The notes under the pieces were generated by a model. That model ran no database searches, was not told where the DNA came from, and worked only from the letters and a program-made list of their open reading frames with translations. From Ophioderma brevispina (taxonomy: Eukaryota > Echinodermata > Ophiuroidea > Amphilepidida > Ophiodermatidae), in contig JAMKCH010085005.1 of the NCBI GenBank assembly GCA_023653785.1, positions 1 to 64,000 of the forward strand: DNA of 64,000 nt, read 5' to 3'. Each line of letters starts with the position of its first letter. Position 1 is the first letter of the stretch. Positions 11,441 through 23,892 of the stretch are shown piece by piece. The position numbers and the translations under genes were made by a program.

Positions 11441-13792
11441 TTCAGCCGATGATTGATAGCAACTTCTTAAAAATAATGTCAAAGGGGATGCTTTGAAATT
11501 GCTCGAAGAAGAAAAATTCTCTTGTTGCTCTCTACCTTCTATGGGTCTATCTAGAACGGTAGAACTAGAACTTGGTCCACTGTTTAAATGAAGAGAGTAG
11601 TTACCGACTGATTACATGCCTATGACAACCACTAGAGTGGATGCGAGAGAAAAGAGAGAAATTATGCCGAGGAAAACATTATACCATGATGCATAAAGTC
11701 TGTGCAACTTCTTAAATTAGTTATTTGCAATAATTTCAAAAGCTAATGCAAATATGAATGGAAGCGTGTTTTATCTTTCCCATTTTAAAAAACAGGACAA
11801 GGGAAATCAAGTTCTCAGACATCTCTTCGTCGAAAAATTTAGGCAGGAAATCTACAGGTCGTGTTTTCGTAAAATGTGTGAAATAGTAGCCCTTATGTCA
11901 TTAGTAAAACTTAAGTCAGCACAGCTCGCTAAAGAGTGTGGTTGCCACCGTGGGATTCATTATCTTTTATAATGATTATACAAAGTTATTCAAAACAATA
12001 AATTACACTAAAAGCGCACCAAGGCTCAGGTCTTTTAACATGTATGCAAATTATGTAAAAAACTTTTTAAAAGTATGGTTTCTAGCTTTTTCAAACAGCA
12101 AACTTACATGAATTCGGATCCCAAATGACTGAGTGGCTTTGTGTAATGGAGGGTCGGTATTGTTTTTACTGGAAACGGGACACAAAACGCAATGCAAGAA
12201 AAAACAAATGACATATCCTTGGAATACATTTTCTTTCGCGAACAAAATGAATAATAATCAAAACAAGGTCCATAAAAAACGTTTAAAATTCAAGATTCAA
12301 GACGCAAATACACTTACATGACACATCATCAAAACACAAGTTAATGTGTGGGCAAACCAGTATGTCTGTGCGGTTTTAAAAAAAAAACAAGATTTAAAGG
12401 GAGGATGGCGATTTACGTATATCAATGTTTTCATCTGTGATAGAAGGGCCTTCGCCCAAAAACCCCCCCATCTGCTAAAGTTTCGCCGCCGATATTTCCC
12501 ATCCGTTTTGTGCGCAGCTAGCAAGGAACGTGATTTTTTGGCCCAAGAATACTTGCTACTAATATCGGTTTCTTCGACCAAAATGGAGTACCACTTTGCC
12601 TCAAACTCTCAAACCAAACATCCTTTAGCCCTCAAGATTTCCCAGGGTAAATGGAGGGAGAAAAATCGTAGTTCGGCTCTGGTTACAAAATTTTCAACAC
12701 TTCCGTCCAATTGGGGGCTTCTGGAGACGAGACTATTGCGATCGGGCCATGGACCTTTAATTAAATTAGTAACAATCAGTCATTTTGATCCGAATTGAGG
12801 TTTACTGTTTGCAAAGACAGCATTTTGGGGCGCTTTAGGGTTTGCAAGCGGGTGGTATGTTATGTATGAAGTATAGGCGGGCAGAGGATTATAACAATAT
12901 GTTAAGTTCTATACGTTGATGCCACCCCCTCCCACGGGCAGAGCCCTTATTATAAGAAACCATAACAATATGTGAAAATATGTGGGATGAAGTTCTACAA
13001 ATAGAATTCATCCACATTCTAGATATAGAGTTTTCTTGATGCATTGCAACCCACCCCGCCTCTTCAGATTCTCCCCCACCCCAAAAAAAAATGGATCAGT
13101 GGGTCAATTTTGCGGTTCCTGATGTTCCAAAATTCCTGCTACGCCACTGAATAGGGGGGGAAAATTTTTCTTGTGGCCCCCCCCCCCCCCTTCAAAAAAA
13201 AGGTCCTGGGCACGCCGCTGCTGAAAGAGTGATCAATCACCCATTGTAATCATCTTCAATCATATGACTCCTTTAACCCCATGATGGCAAATATTCCAAA
13301 GATTGTCTTTGAAACAATAAACAATTCCCGGAAACAATCTTAAACGTGGCCTAATCGTAATCCCCTCCCCCAACAAATAACTGAGTATGACACGGGAAAA
13401 CTACTGGCCCCACTTGGCGATCATGCATGGTGATCCTGGGTTCTCACGGTCAGGATCCTAATTCTTTTGGACAGTAGTTGCGGCTGAGGTTGCTGATGTT
13501 CTGTTATTTCTGTGGTTTGCCTGTCTATTTTGATCAGTGTATCATCCCATATCAAGCGGGTACACTGTACAATTCTGTGATATGATTCCACATATTTCAT
13601 GACCCGGACAACGTTTCTTCTCTCGCTGTTTTAAGTACAAGTACATTCGATCTGTTCGATGTACTTTTAAGGGTCATACACTATCCTCCGTTGCGCAGGT
13701 GCACAGGTTTTTTTAAACGCTTTGCGCGACGCAAGAGATATGTTCCTTCGGAAGTTTGGGCTTCTTTTTAAAAAAAAAAAATAAGCACTTAA
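11441..13792. other. Non-coding stretch of Alx intron 1
   Basis: No recognisable gene. A frame open over about 150 codons at 12346-12798 has no domain. A poly-C run at about 13177-13191 and a CACGCCGCTG motif suggest a decayed MITE end near 13150-13225. Confidence 0.4.
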
Positions 13793-14140
13793 TTAAAGGT
13801 GCAACGGACGAGATTTTGAGTTGTCCATATAGTGTGTCATTTGTAGTTATTTCATCATGATTAGACATCAATTATTTCTTACCTTGGGTTTGGCTACAGA
13901 AATGCCTCTTGAAGTGAAATCAAAAGGTCCTTTTTATTCTGCTATATTTCAATATAAAACATAGCTGCCTTGTTAGTGGTTCCTATACGACATAGAAATT
14001 CACATTTTTTGTACAAAGAAATATTCTCAGCTTAGTCTCAGGTGGGGGTATTTTAATGGAAAGCTTACATCAGTGCAAATATCAGAATTTCACTATTTTT
14101 TCGTGACACCTGATAAGTGAAAATCTCTCGTGCACTTTAA
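13793..14140. mobile_element. TTAA-flanked MITE, copy 2
   Basis: It starts TTAA then AGGTGCAACG and ends TCTCTCGTGCACT then TTAA. Same family and orientation as the copy at 4300-4642; internally it shares the GGCTACAGAAATG and GACACCTGATA blocks. Confidence 0.75.
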
Positions 14141-15748
14141 GCCAATATGTATTTTTTGCTTATATGAGAATAGTTTATTTGGTGTTTTATTCTCAGGTTT
14201 CAGTACAAGAACAGAACAATATGGTGTAAAAATTTTGCAAACCGTATGGAAACAAGGGTATTATAAAGAGCTTTTTTTGAGTGTAAGACTAAATGCTTAT
14301 ATTCGGGTTTTTTCTGCTAGCTCATTGTGGACAGGAAATGTTACCGCCCAGCGTGTTTGTATATAGTCATTGCCTACTACGAAAAAACAGCCATGCGGAA
14401 TAATTCATTTTATTAATTGATTGTGCCAGGTGACCCTCGGTTATAAATGATCTTATGACCTCAGAAAGGATCAGAAAGATTACTCGCCGCAAGATCAGCA
14501 CGATGTTTTTGCGCATTTCCAATATGGCGTCCAAAATAGCTCTGGCTGGTGTATGTTCATAGTTGCCATGACGCGGTGACGTTTTTAACACAGTATTAAT
14601 ACACAATTCTATTTTTAAATATGGAACTTTGACCTTAGTGCGAAACAGCGTCCGCCAACCAATGACCTAAATATAAAATTGAATTCTATGCCGCCAACTC
14701 GCTGGTTTTTAGTATTGGTAATCAGCGAAAAAACGGTTCGTGCCGATTCGAATAAATACGAGGAAGGATAATTTTAAGAACTATTTCCTGAATATAAGGA
14801 GGGATCAACATTATTTTAGTATAATGATCTGCTGGGTGTGCCAGCCCAGTTCGATCAATTGAATTTGTATGCTTTACAAAGTACAATTTCAAAGTCGTAT
14901 ACCCAATTGATGCAATGCTTTTGTGTAAGCTCGTGATTTATCCCAAACAAAAACTGACAAGCACGATATTAAAGATATCCCTGTCCAGAAATATCAACTA
15001 TCTAAAAGAAAAAACATTACTACATTAATACCTGTGTAACGGATCATAACAAACAATGTAATTATCTCTAAACAACGAATACAACATGATTGATACACCG
15101 GATCGCGGCATGTTCCACCCTGGTCACGGCAAAATGAACACCCTCCTCCTGGAAGTCTGCGATCGACCCACCGGGCACCGGCCGCTCCGATTCGTAACCC
15201 GCCAGGCTGGGTTAATTGAATTCTCTCTCGAGGAGGGCCCAAACGAAAACAATCCCCTGTGAAGACCAAGCAATGATCACTAACCATGCCAAGACCCTTG
15301 CAATATGAATCCGCACATATTTCCATCTCAACATCCAAACAAAACCTAGTTCACCTGTACCGGTGGGAGCAAGCGCAGTACCATGCGTCGGTATCAATGT
15401 ATCGCTATGCACCGCGAACGCAAGGGCAAACTTTCTCAGATGTTTGTTATTACCAGGGAGTTGGCAGGGTGTGAACGAAAAAGGGAAGGTTCCTGCTAAA
15501 CATTGAAATGTTTAATGGGCATGTAAAAAATCTCACCTGTTATTATACCTACTGCCAAAGAAAAAAAAGAAAAAAAACACCACAAATGGAGCTGGCGACG
15601 TAAGGAATTGCAGAGTAGAATTTCAAATAGGAAATGCAAATGACATAGCTGAAATCCAAAACGAACAAATTCGAGAATTCCAAAATAGGGGGTAGTGAAT
15701 TAGAAATGATAAATAAGAAGCCTAGTAAACAAATATGAATGCCCTATA
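14141..15748. other. Non-coding stretch
   Basis: No recognisable gene or repeat. Confidence 0.4.
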
Positions 15749-15885
15749 AATAGTGTGATAGTAAAAATATATCACGAGGTCAAATTTGACTTTTCTATTT
15801 CACGAGGCGAAGCCCCGAGTGAAATGTGAACAGTCCAAATTTGACCGAATGATATATTTTTTACTATACACGAAATAGGCAGTCA
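15749..15885. repeat. Inverted repeat with TAGTAAAAATATATCA ends
   Basis: TAGTAAAAATATATCACGAGGTCAAATTTGAC on the left pairs with GTCCAAATTTGACC...TGATATATTTTTTACTA on the right. The centre is a CGAGGCGAAGCCCCG palindrome. A small foldback element. Confidence 0.65.
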
Positions 15886-17178
15886 ATATTTGTGTTTATA
15901 TCGTGATATCACCTTGTTTATTTTCAAGCATGGTAATAGTAAAAACTATCACATGGCTCAAATCACTGCACTCACGACGAAAACACATATTGCTTGCCCA
16001 ACCACCCAGAGAAGTTCAAAATGTTTGCCAATGATGATTCACCCAGAAGTCACAAAATTACTAACAATTGTAATAAAATAGCAGCGTAAAGGTTATACAT
16101 TATAAAAAAAATCGAAACACAGATCCAAAACAGTGTAATTTAACACGAAGAAGCTCTTCAAATCTTTAAAGGTTCTGGAATTATATAGAACCTGTATTGG
16201 TCTAAAATCGCTCTTGCGAAGCTTTTGAAACCATTGTTTTTTTATGACAGCACTCATCTCTATACAAGGGATTGGCTAGACAACAGTAACTGTATATGAG
16301 ATGAGTGAAGCAACCGGCGGACATCTTGGTTACCAACACAATTAGCTTTCAGAGACACTGTTTAACAGTTGTAGGTCCGGTGTGGACCGTTTTAGGGACA
16401 TTCCATACAATAGAGCGCACACTTTTGAATTGGCCTGATTATGTTATGTCGCTTATCCGCACTTTCAATGGGAAACACAAGTTATGTGAACATGGTGAAG
16501 ACCCCGTCTTAATCCCTGATTGGGCTCTTTGGGAGTACAATATGGCCGACAGTGGCTTCAAAGTACGGAGTCCAGGTTACCAATCCATATAGAGATCAAG
16601 TTTGATTTGAAGATTCTACATAATAGAGGAAGTCGCGACCCATTTCGCAACCTTTTTCTCAGAGTGCAGGCCAACACATTTTGAGAATGAGAAGATCCAA
16701 TATTGTATTCGTTCACAAAGGATAGTGGAAGTAAGCATACAGTGGTTGTTTATATTAACGGTAAATGGCTCTATTGTTAAAAATTGTTAGATTGAATTCA
16801 AAATGGGATACAGTAACCTCATTCCCAAATGTCAAGTTGTATTAATAATACTTAAGACAAACACAACTGGTCAATAGGGCAGCTATTGCAGATGGGGCCC
16901 CTTCTTGCAGTAAACCTCGGTTTACCTCTTGCTTAAAAGAATTGAAATGTTCAAGCGTCTTATTAGCAAAATAGATCATTCAAAAAAATACTCAATTTAA
17001 TTTTAAAAAACTCAATGGTATACTTTCATGTGCAGGGATTCCACAAAAAAAAAAAAAACAACAACAGCAAACAAACAAACAAAAAACGGATATAAGTACT
17101 GAATGGTGCCTCATTCGGAATGTACTTTTTATTACATTTCTCTTAAAATAGGCACTACAAAAGATGCACTCCAAATAA
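15886..17178. other. Non-coding stretch
   Basis: Nothing recognised. Open frames here (for example 16305-16592) have no domain or splice context. Confidence 0.4.
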
Positions 17179-17282
17179 CTATTCCAAACCTAAAGATTGT
17201 GAGAGATGTCCTTTACATTACCAATGTGCGAAACATTGGAGCAATGTAAGGACGTCTCTGGCCATACTTCTTTTGGAATAGG
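17179..17282. repeat. About 100-nt pre-miRNA-like hairpin
   Basis: AGAGATGTCCTTTACATT pairs with AATGTAAGGACGTCTCT, with the inner CCAATGT against ACATTGG closing a small loop. An outer TATTCCAAA/TTTGGAATA stem extends it. The size resembles a miRNA precursor, but a small foldback repeat is equally possible. Confidence 0.45.
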
Positions 17283-18350
17283 TTGGTTTTCAGTGAATCT
17301 TTGATCGCCATTCCTTGAATGACTTGTGGCGAAAAACAGTTGGTTTAACAATAATGACCCAGTATGTTGTATTATCGTTTAGCTTCGGTAATTAGTGGAA
17401 GACGTTCAGACGTGTTGGCATTTGGGGTGAGGTCCTTTATAAATTTTTGGGTTGTTTTCTACATCATAATGATAGAATTAAGTTCAAAGTTATTGCAAAA
17501 ATAAGTTTTAATCTAGACTAAAACACGCCCTCTCCCAATTTCGTTTTCTGTTGAGAGGTTGATTGTAGACGTCATTGCGATTTTCACGTTAATTGATTAG
17601 CTAATTGGGCTTAAATGCCAAGTTGGGGATATTTCAATTCGAGGAACCAGCCAGATAATCTAGAAGGTGTTTTGTTACAATCAGTTTGAGATATGAAATT
17701 GAGATCATACGGGGATAGACCAGACTTAAGCCGGTAAATAGGGATTTAAGTCTGGTGATATTTAGGTCATGGTCATAGCATCGATTCCATATATTTGTTG
17801 GGAATTCCATGAAATTAGGTTATCAGTTAAATAATTTTCTCCAACAATACACGAATATATATTTTACAAGCTCAAGGATACAAAAATACTTAAATGTGTA
17901 ATTTTGGTTAATCATGTATTGATAATAGCCATGTGGGACATACTTTCAATTTGGCACTTTGGCACCATTAACAAGCCATAACTTTCAACCATGGCACCCA
18001 GTTTGGTGTGCTATCAGGAGTAGATAGCAACGCGGTTCTTCTGTATGGAGACGCATGTATATACAAAATTAAGAGAATATTTCATTTTAAGTTATTTTAA
18101 GTTAAGTACTCTCAACCTACTTACTTCTTATAAACGAGAGACTAAAAAAAACAACCAATATATTGTCAGATTATTGGCGCCCAAGCCCATGTGTGCGTGC
18201 TCTCCAATCCATGCCCCCAAAGGGACTATATGACATCGCCACCCTAAAGAACAAAACAACACCCATGACGCAAACTTACTATACCACTACATATACTGAA
18301 CTTAACCATACAAAAACTTTTTCATCCAACTGAGGCTGGAATTCCATGTC
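17283..18350. other. Non-coding stretch
   Basis: Contains only a 10-bp hairpin (CCAGACTTAA...TTAAGTCTGG near 17718-17754). Nothing else recognised. Confidence 0.45.
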
Positions 18351-18601
18351 CTATGTGCTTTCTAGCGGGACATCAAGACCTCCTTTCAGCAAAGAATTTA
18401 CGTCTTGTTGAGCTGCAGTGTTTTGCCGCTTTATTTGTGCCTTGTTGAGAACAGGTTTTTGGGATTCGTCTGATGACTCCACTGCACTTTGAGAGTACAC
18501 CTTGGACATAATGAAAAACATCGGGTAGGGTGACAAGAACGCCTTGTATTCATTAGCGTAGCACGTGCCTGGTCGAGTATTGTTTGTACTATTGGCGAGT
18601 T
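18351..18601 (-). CDS. Possible terminal coding exon, unknown protein
   Basis: After a CACAG acceptor at 18602-18606, a frame of 82 codons runs to a TAG stop at 18351-18353. The product is polar and Ser/Gln/Lys-rich in its second half, after a short hydrophobic stretch around residues 21-31 (FLSPYPMFFIM). It reads like real coding sequence but I do not recognise the family. It lies inside Alx intron 1 in the same orientation. The tract before the acceptor is AT-rich rather than pyrimidine-rich, which weakens the call. It could be the last exon of a nested gene, a retrocopy fragment or chance. Confidence 0.25.
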
Positions 18602-19368
18602 CTGTGATATATATTATATAGATGCCTTAGGCTTTGGCATTGAACTTGGTTGTGAGATACTCAAATTAAATCAGCTAAATTATTAAGAAAATATTTGAAT
18701 TTGATCAATAAAAATTGTGGAAGCATATTATAGCATAGCAATGGCAATTTGTCAGCGCAAGACTTGTTGAGATATCTGCATACGATATTACACCGACAAT
18801 ATAATGGAAAGAAAGTTCAATACTTTGACTAAAAGTTCAAATGGTCGGAAGGTTGATGACGTATATAAGGGTCAAGGTCAAGGCTAATATTGGATCCTGG
18901 GATGAATGTGGATCATTAAAAAAATCTTTAGGAGCCTTGGAAAAAGATAAGATGTAAGAACTCATATGGTAAGACCATGCAAACTACTGGTCAGACCTAG
19001 ATAAAGCTAGGTCAAGACTTACCGGGCAGGCTACTGATCAGAGGCACGGTGGCGTATGAAATCATTTGCCCCAGGCTACACTAACTTCATTAACCTAGCT
19101 GAAGAATTGAATGTAACAGACCAGAAAATCGACCCGCTTCATCTGCTAATGATACAGAATAACATCTTGGTCCAGAACCACTGTTGGCCAGAACTGTTAA
19201 CAGGTGAATCTGGTACACAGATATTGATGGGATATGCGTGTGCAATGAAATTTTTGCGAGGTAATGGTCATTGTTCCGCGATTTGTTCAACTGTTGGTCT
19301 TATTACTTAGTAAATTTAATATATAGCTAGGTTGCTGACGTTCGTATATATTTCATATAAAGTTTCAA
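18602..19368. other. Non-coding stretch
   Basis: Open frames on both strands at 19056-19310 lack a recognisable domain. Nothing else seen. Confidence 0.4.
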
Positions 19369-19737
19369 AAATATTATATAGAAGCTCGAAGAAACTGGCG
19401 AGGACAGAATTAAATAAAGACGAAAAATACACGGTCTTGAACCCGGACCTGTCGCTATCTAGGCGTGACAAATACCACTGGGCCACAGAGGACTGTGTTT
19501 ATGTGGATACTAGAGAAACGAGCGCTAATGTATTTCAGTCTTTATTTCAGAGTTTCAAGCGGCCGTAACGGACTGAAATGCATTAGTGCTCGTTTCTCTA
19601 ATATCCACATAAACTCAGTTCTCTGTGGCCCAGTGGTATTTTTCACGCCTACATAGCAAGAGGTCCGGGTTCGAGACCGTGTATTTTTCGTCTTTAATTC
19701 TGTGCTCGCCAGTTTCTCCGAGCTTCTATATAATATT
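19369..19737. mobile_element. Head-to-head inverted pair of tRNA-like SINE sequences
   Basis: Arms 19369-19541 and 19571-19737 are reverse complements around a 29-nt spacer. Each arm carries a tRNA-like Pol III promoter pointing away from the centre: on the plus strand, A box TGGCCCAGTGG at 19626-19636 and B box GGTTCGAGACC at 19668-19678; on the minus strand, the same with GGTTCAAGACC near 19431-19445. The arms end in AATATTATATAGAAGCTC-type sequence. It can be read as two SINEs inserted head to head, or as a foldback element that captured a tRNA-like sequence. Confidence 0.75.
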
Positions 19738-21080
19738 TATCAAGTTCCTTTCTCGGGTTGTATCATTTGCTTGATCCTCGCGTGCATTGAATTGAGTTTC
19801 GCATCGTCAAAGATTTTGCTAGAATCATATAAAGTTTCACTCAGATATTTATAACCATTGATTGTGTCTATTAAACTTGTTCTAATATATTAACGAGAAA
19901 CTTTTAACCTTAACGCGTGATTAAGCTTGTTCCTTCCCGCCCTCCCTTCCTCTCTCTCTCTCTCTCTCTCTGTAACCCCCTCTTTCTCTCCTCCCATATC
20001 TTCTCTTATCCCCTCCTTTTTTTTCCTCTCTATATGTCTTCCCCCCCCCCTGTTAAGCGGGAGCACGAACCTGCGCCTGGGTTAACATCATCGTTCATGT
20101 CCCACTACATCTAACCTTTGACATTTGTACTTAATTATGGACCCTCTAATCAATGCAAAGTAGTTAGTGATCTCAAATTGTGGTGTCCCTTGTTCAATAG
20201 GGCCAATTTAGTTTACACAGGGGTCAAACTTTGGAAAATACTCCATCATGTTGAAACGTATGACATATTGTCGTCTATCATAACGATCATAAGGATTCCA
20301 AAATGTTATATTTTTTACCACCGATGACCAGTGGTTTTTAAGTAACACCCTCTCTATCTCTCTGTCCTGCCTGTATTGTCTGTAGCTAAACTGAGGTATA
20401 CGTGCGTATGTTTTGCTTTAGTCCATCAGGTTGAGTCTGTGTGTAATTTTGCTACTCTTTTTGTGTGTTCTAATTTTAACAAAAGAAAAGCCAAGCAATA
20501 GCAAGTTACCCTCTTTAATCGCTTTTCTGTCTGTCTGTAATGTCTGTTTCTATTTTCTCTGTCTTTCTTTCTGCTCCATCGCTCTGTTCCATGGGAGTTG
20601 CATGCGCAACCGTTACGCAGCCTAGGATACTTCTAACGCAATGAAACCGGTCGCCGCGTCGATCGTCGGCGAATATCTTTTAGGCCTACTGATTGCGTGT
20701 TGGTGAAAATGAAAACCGCCAAGAAATAGCCCGTAACACAAGTCAATTAGTTCGGGGAATAAGAGACACGAAGTTCTTTAACCTTCGAGGTCAATGTCGG
20801 CAAAAAGCAAAACAGATGGATTCTAATCAAAGAGAAGAAACAATAGATCATAATGTTAGGCGGACTACATGTTTAACGTGGTGCACCAATTCGAGTCGGT
20901 TACTACAAAAGTACGCGGTCTTTCCACCAGGGATTTTGGGAAACATGTGAGTTGTTTCACAGATTTCGAATAACCAGAGGGGAGATTGACCCCAGCTACT
21001 GATGCAAAATTTGCCCGAAAGAAAGAAAGGCTACGAGAGGGTAAAGGTGGCATTTGGGCAAGTGATTTGGAAGTGTTATA
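19738..21080. other. Non-coding stretch with CT-rich tract
   Basis: A (CT)n tract lies near 19951-19971, followed by pyrimidine-rich DNA to about 20050 with a poly-C run. No gene recognised. Confidence 0.5.
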
Positions 21081-21925
21081 TTAAAATAGCAGAGGGGTTT
21101 GGTGAATGATGTATACAACCGCAAATTGACGTTTGGTAGGCGGAGTTGGGTATTACTAAACCAAACAGAGCCACAACCGAAGAGAAAATCAAATGAAGAT
21201 CAATGAACGCTATTGAAGACGCTACTCGTTAGCTTGATAAAATTACTGAAAGGATGAAATAAATGTGTTTTAGTGCTGTGATTTTATGCGTTTTAGTTGT
21301 TAGTTTTAACCATACTAGTGTAAATGAAACAGAATCCGAACTCGACCTTGAACTGTAACTCAAAACACCCTGACCCTAACCCTAATTAATCAGTAGTAGC
21401 AGATTGGGGTGTGAAAATCTGAAATACGCTGATGGGCCATTCTTCGGTCACGTTTGTGACCAAAAACCGGTGATTTTTTTACTTTCAACCCAATGCGGTT
21501 TTGTCAACGTAACACATCTAAAAAAAAAAAAAAAAAAAAATTAAAATAGCAGAGGGGTTTGGTGAATGATGTATACAACCGCAAATTGACGTTTGGTAGG
21601 CGGAGTTGGGTATTACTAAACCAAACTAGCCACAACCGAAGAGAAAATCAAATGAAGATCAATGAACGCTATTGAAAGACACTACTCGTTAGCTTGATAA
21701 AGTACTGAAAGGATGACATAATGTTTTTTAGTGCTGTGATTTTTAGCGTTTAGTTGTTAGTTTTAACCATACTAGGGTAAATGAAACAAATCCAACTCGA
21801 CCTTGAACTGTAACTCAAAACACCCTGACCCTAACCTAATTATCATAGTAGCAGATTGGGTGTGAAAATAAAATCTGAAAGACTCTGATGGGGGGCGCAT
21901 TCTTCTTCGGTCACGTTTGTGACCA
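21081..21925. repeat. 460-bp tandem duplication joined by poly(A)
   Basis: TTAAAATAGCAGAGGGGTTT starts at 21081 and again at 21541, with about 380 bp of near-identical sequence after each start. The first copy ends in an A-run at about 21520-21540 that abuts the second copy. The small differences are mostly 1-nt indels. Confidence 0.85.
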
Positions 21926-22139
21926 TCAGTAGGTCACACACGTGACCAAACTTTGGGGGGCAACCATGACAAAATAACCAATCTACCAAAAGTGGAAACA
22001 TTATTTTTGGTTAGGTTTGGACTGAAGGTTATTAATAATGTAAAAAGTAATAACAGATTGGTTACGTTGACAAAACAGCATTGGGCTGAAAGTAAAAAAT
22101 CACCGGTTTTTGGTCACAAACGTGACCGAAGAATGGCCC
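21434..22139. mobile_element. TIR element with about 80-bp arms (GGGCCATTCTTCGGTCACG)
   Basis: The left arm 21434-21515 and right arm 22058-22139 are near-perfect reverse complements. They start GGGCCATTCTTCGGTCACG and continue through a TTTGTGACCAAAAACCGGTG segment. TGAT flanks both ends and may be a target duplication. A third partial copy of the arm sits at about 21898-21925. The second unit of the tandem duplication lies inside it. Confidence 0.7.
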
Positions 22140-22170
22140 TGATCAGGAATATAAAACTATGGCGCATTTC

Positions 22171-22326
22171 TGGGTTGGTACATTTACTGCACCCACTTTG
22201 CCTGCTCCCAGTTGAATTCAGCAGCCTTGACGGAATAAAGTGCACGTTATACTGTACTTTATTCCGTCAAGGCTGCTAAATTCAACTGGGAGCAGATAAA
22301 GTGGGTGCAGTAAATGTACCAACCCG
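22171..22326. repeat. 70-bp-arm hairpin
   Basis: Arms 22171-22241 and 22256-22326 are almost perfect reverse complements (GGGTTGGTACATTTACTGCA at the outer end, GGAATAAAGT at the inner end) around a 14-nt loop. It is next to the TIR element ending at 22139. A transcript would form a long double-stranded RNA hairpin. Confidence 0.85.
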
Positions 22327-23703
22327 GCATTTCTGAAGTTTTGCTTCTTCTCTACAGCCCGAAGATCATATCCAACAAGTGGGAGAGGGCTCTAATAGAG
22401 GTTCATATCGGCATTTATAAGCGATGGTCAAAAGCTCTCTTTGCAGTCTTTGGTGATCCACGACGTAATCGAGGCCTCAGTCGTGCACCCTAAATACCAT
22501 TGCATAATGATCTTTATTGGGATGATGGAGCCCAAGAAAGGGACCGTTATCATCCTCGATGAGAAGTTCCTAGTTTCAAGGAGAGTTCTGATATGACTGA
22601 CAAGAGGTAGAGCGCAGACTGACTATAAGCATCGCTGATGAGTTAATTTAATAAAGACCAATAAAGACTACTGATTTGATCGCATCAAACCCAATCAAAC
22701 CGGCGCGTGGCAACCATTATGTTTGGTTTGAATTTCATCGTGCTTGTAACAGTGCTATAGGGTAGGCCTATATCCATCACACAAAATATCATCATCATGA
22801 GCAAAACTTTGGTAATTCATTATTATACCCAGTTTGGTTTGAAATGAAGCAGTACGTACTTTAAAATAGGGAAACTTCAACCAAATTGCAAATTTTTAAC
22901 ATATCCTACCATCTTTTACTAAAATGAGCGCAAAGGGTGGTTCTACAATTAGCCATTTAAACCGTTTGGGCATATGAGCGTTTTTTTAAGTCGACGCATG
23001 GGGACTATTCATTTATTAATATGCAAGGTTACATCATTATCTGATTGTCATTAAATCACAATCACACTCAATAGGCTGTACAAACCTACAATTTATTGTA
23101 CTCAGGAGATTTGAGTCATTCCATGCAACTTCTACGACTATCATCATGTTCATGGCAGGATTTATCCCCGCGTTTGACCGATTAAACATTTGACATGTTG
23201 CAATCAAACTGTTTTTCTTCAAGATTCAGGGTGTGAAACTCTTTGCTTTTGTTTCAACATAGGCGATAGTGTGAAGTTACGGTGGTGTGACATTTTCTCA
23301 CCTTAGTATTGTTTCAGTTTAATTTTCCCACACATCTATTCTAAACTTTACTATCTACTGTATGAGCATAATGTGAACAAAGTTATTACACTTTCAATGA
23401 AACGTGAAGATTTATAACAAATTGTCAAATAAAAGAACTTTCTTAAATAAAATTATCACATTTAAAGGTACTCCGGTCCCGGACTCCGGTACTATTTACA
23501 AAATTTAACCTATGAGCTTTCAATTTTTCTTTGCATGGGCTCGAAAACTTTTGTTTTACACCAAATGTATAAAGTAGTTCCAACTTTAGATATTGTATTT
23601 ATTGCCCATATTGATTTGAATTTAGGGCAAACTTTATAATGTTGGGGTTAGTTGAGGGATTTCAATAGGCATGATAGAGTACGTGAGTGCATCTTTGACC
23701 GCC
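22327..23703. other. Non-coding stretch
   Basis: Nothing recognised. Confidence 0.45.
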
Positions 23704-23800
23704 TAAAGAAATTATGTGGCATGAAACAATATTTAGACACTGGATGAGATGGGTATTTTATTGTGTCTAAATATTGTTTCATGCTACAGAATTTCTTTAA
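23704..23800. repeat. 97-nt pre-miRNA-like hairpin
   Basis: Left arm 23704-23740 (TAAAGAAATTATGTGGCATG then AAACAATATTTAGACAC) pairs with 23764-23800 over 37 positions with two imperfections, around a 23-nt loop. Stem length, loop size and the few internal mismatches match an animal miRNA precursor. A tiny MITE gives the same picture. Confidence 0.55.
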
Positions 23801-23892
23801 GAAATCTGATATCAACACATATCTGAGGTAGGCCTATGGTGATAATCACATGCTTTTGTTTGTATCTTCTCATGATAACATTAATTTTGTAA

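Noticed and set aside
12346..12798. 150-codon open frame
   Set aside because: No recognisable motif; the opposite strand is open too, and there are no splice signals.
14994..15338. 114-codon Cys-containing minus-strand frame
   Set aside because: No conserved Cys spacing or domain pattern, and overlapping open frames on the other strand.
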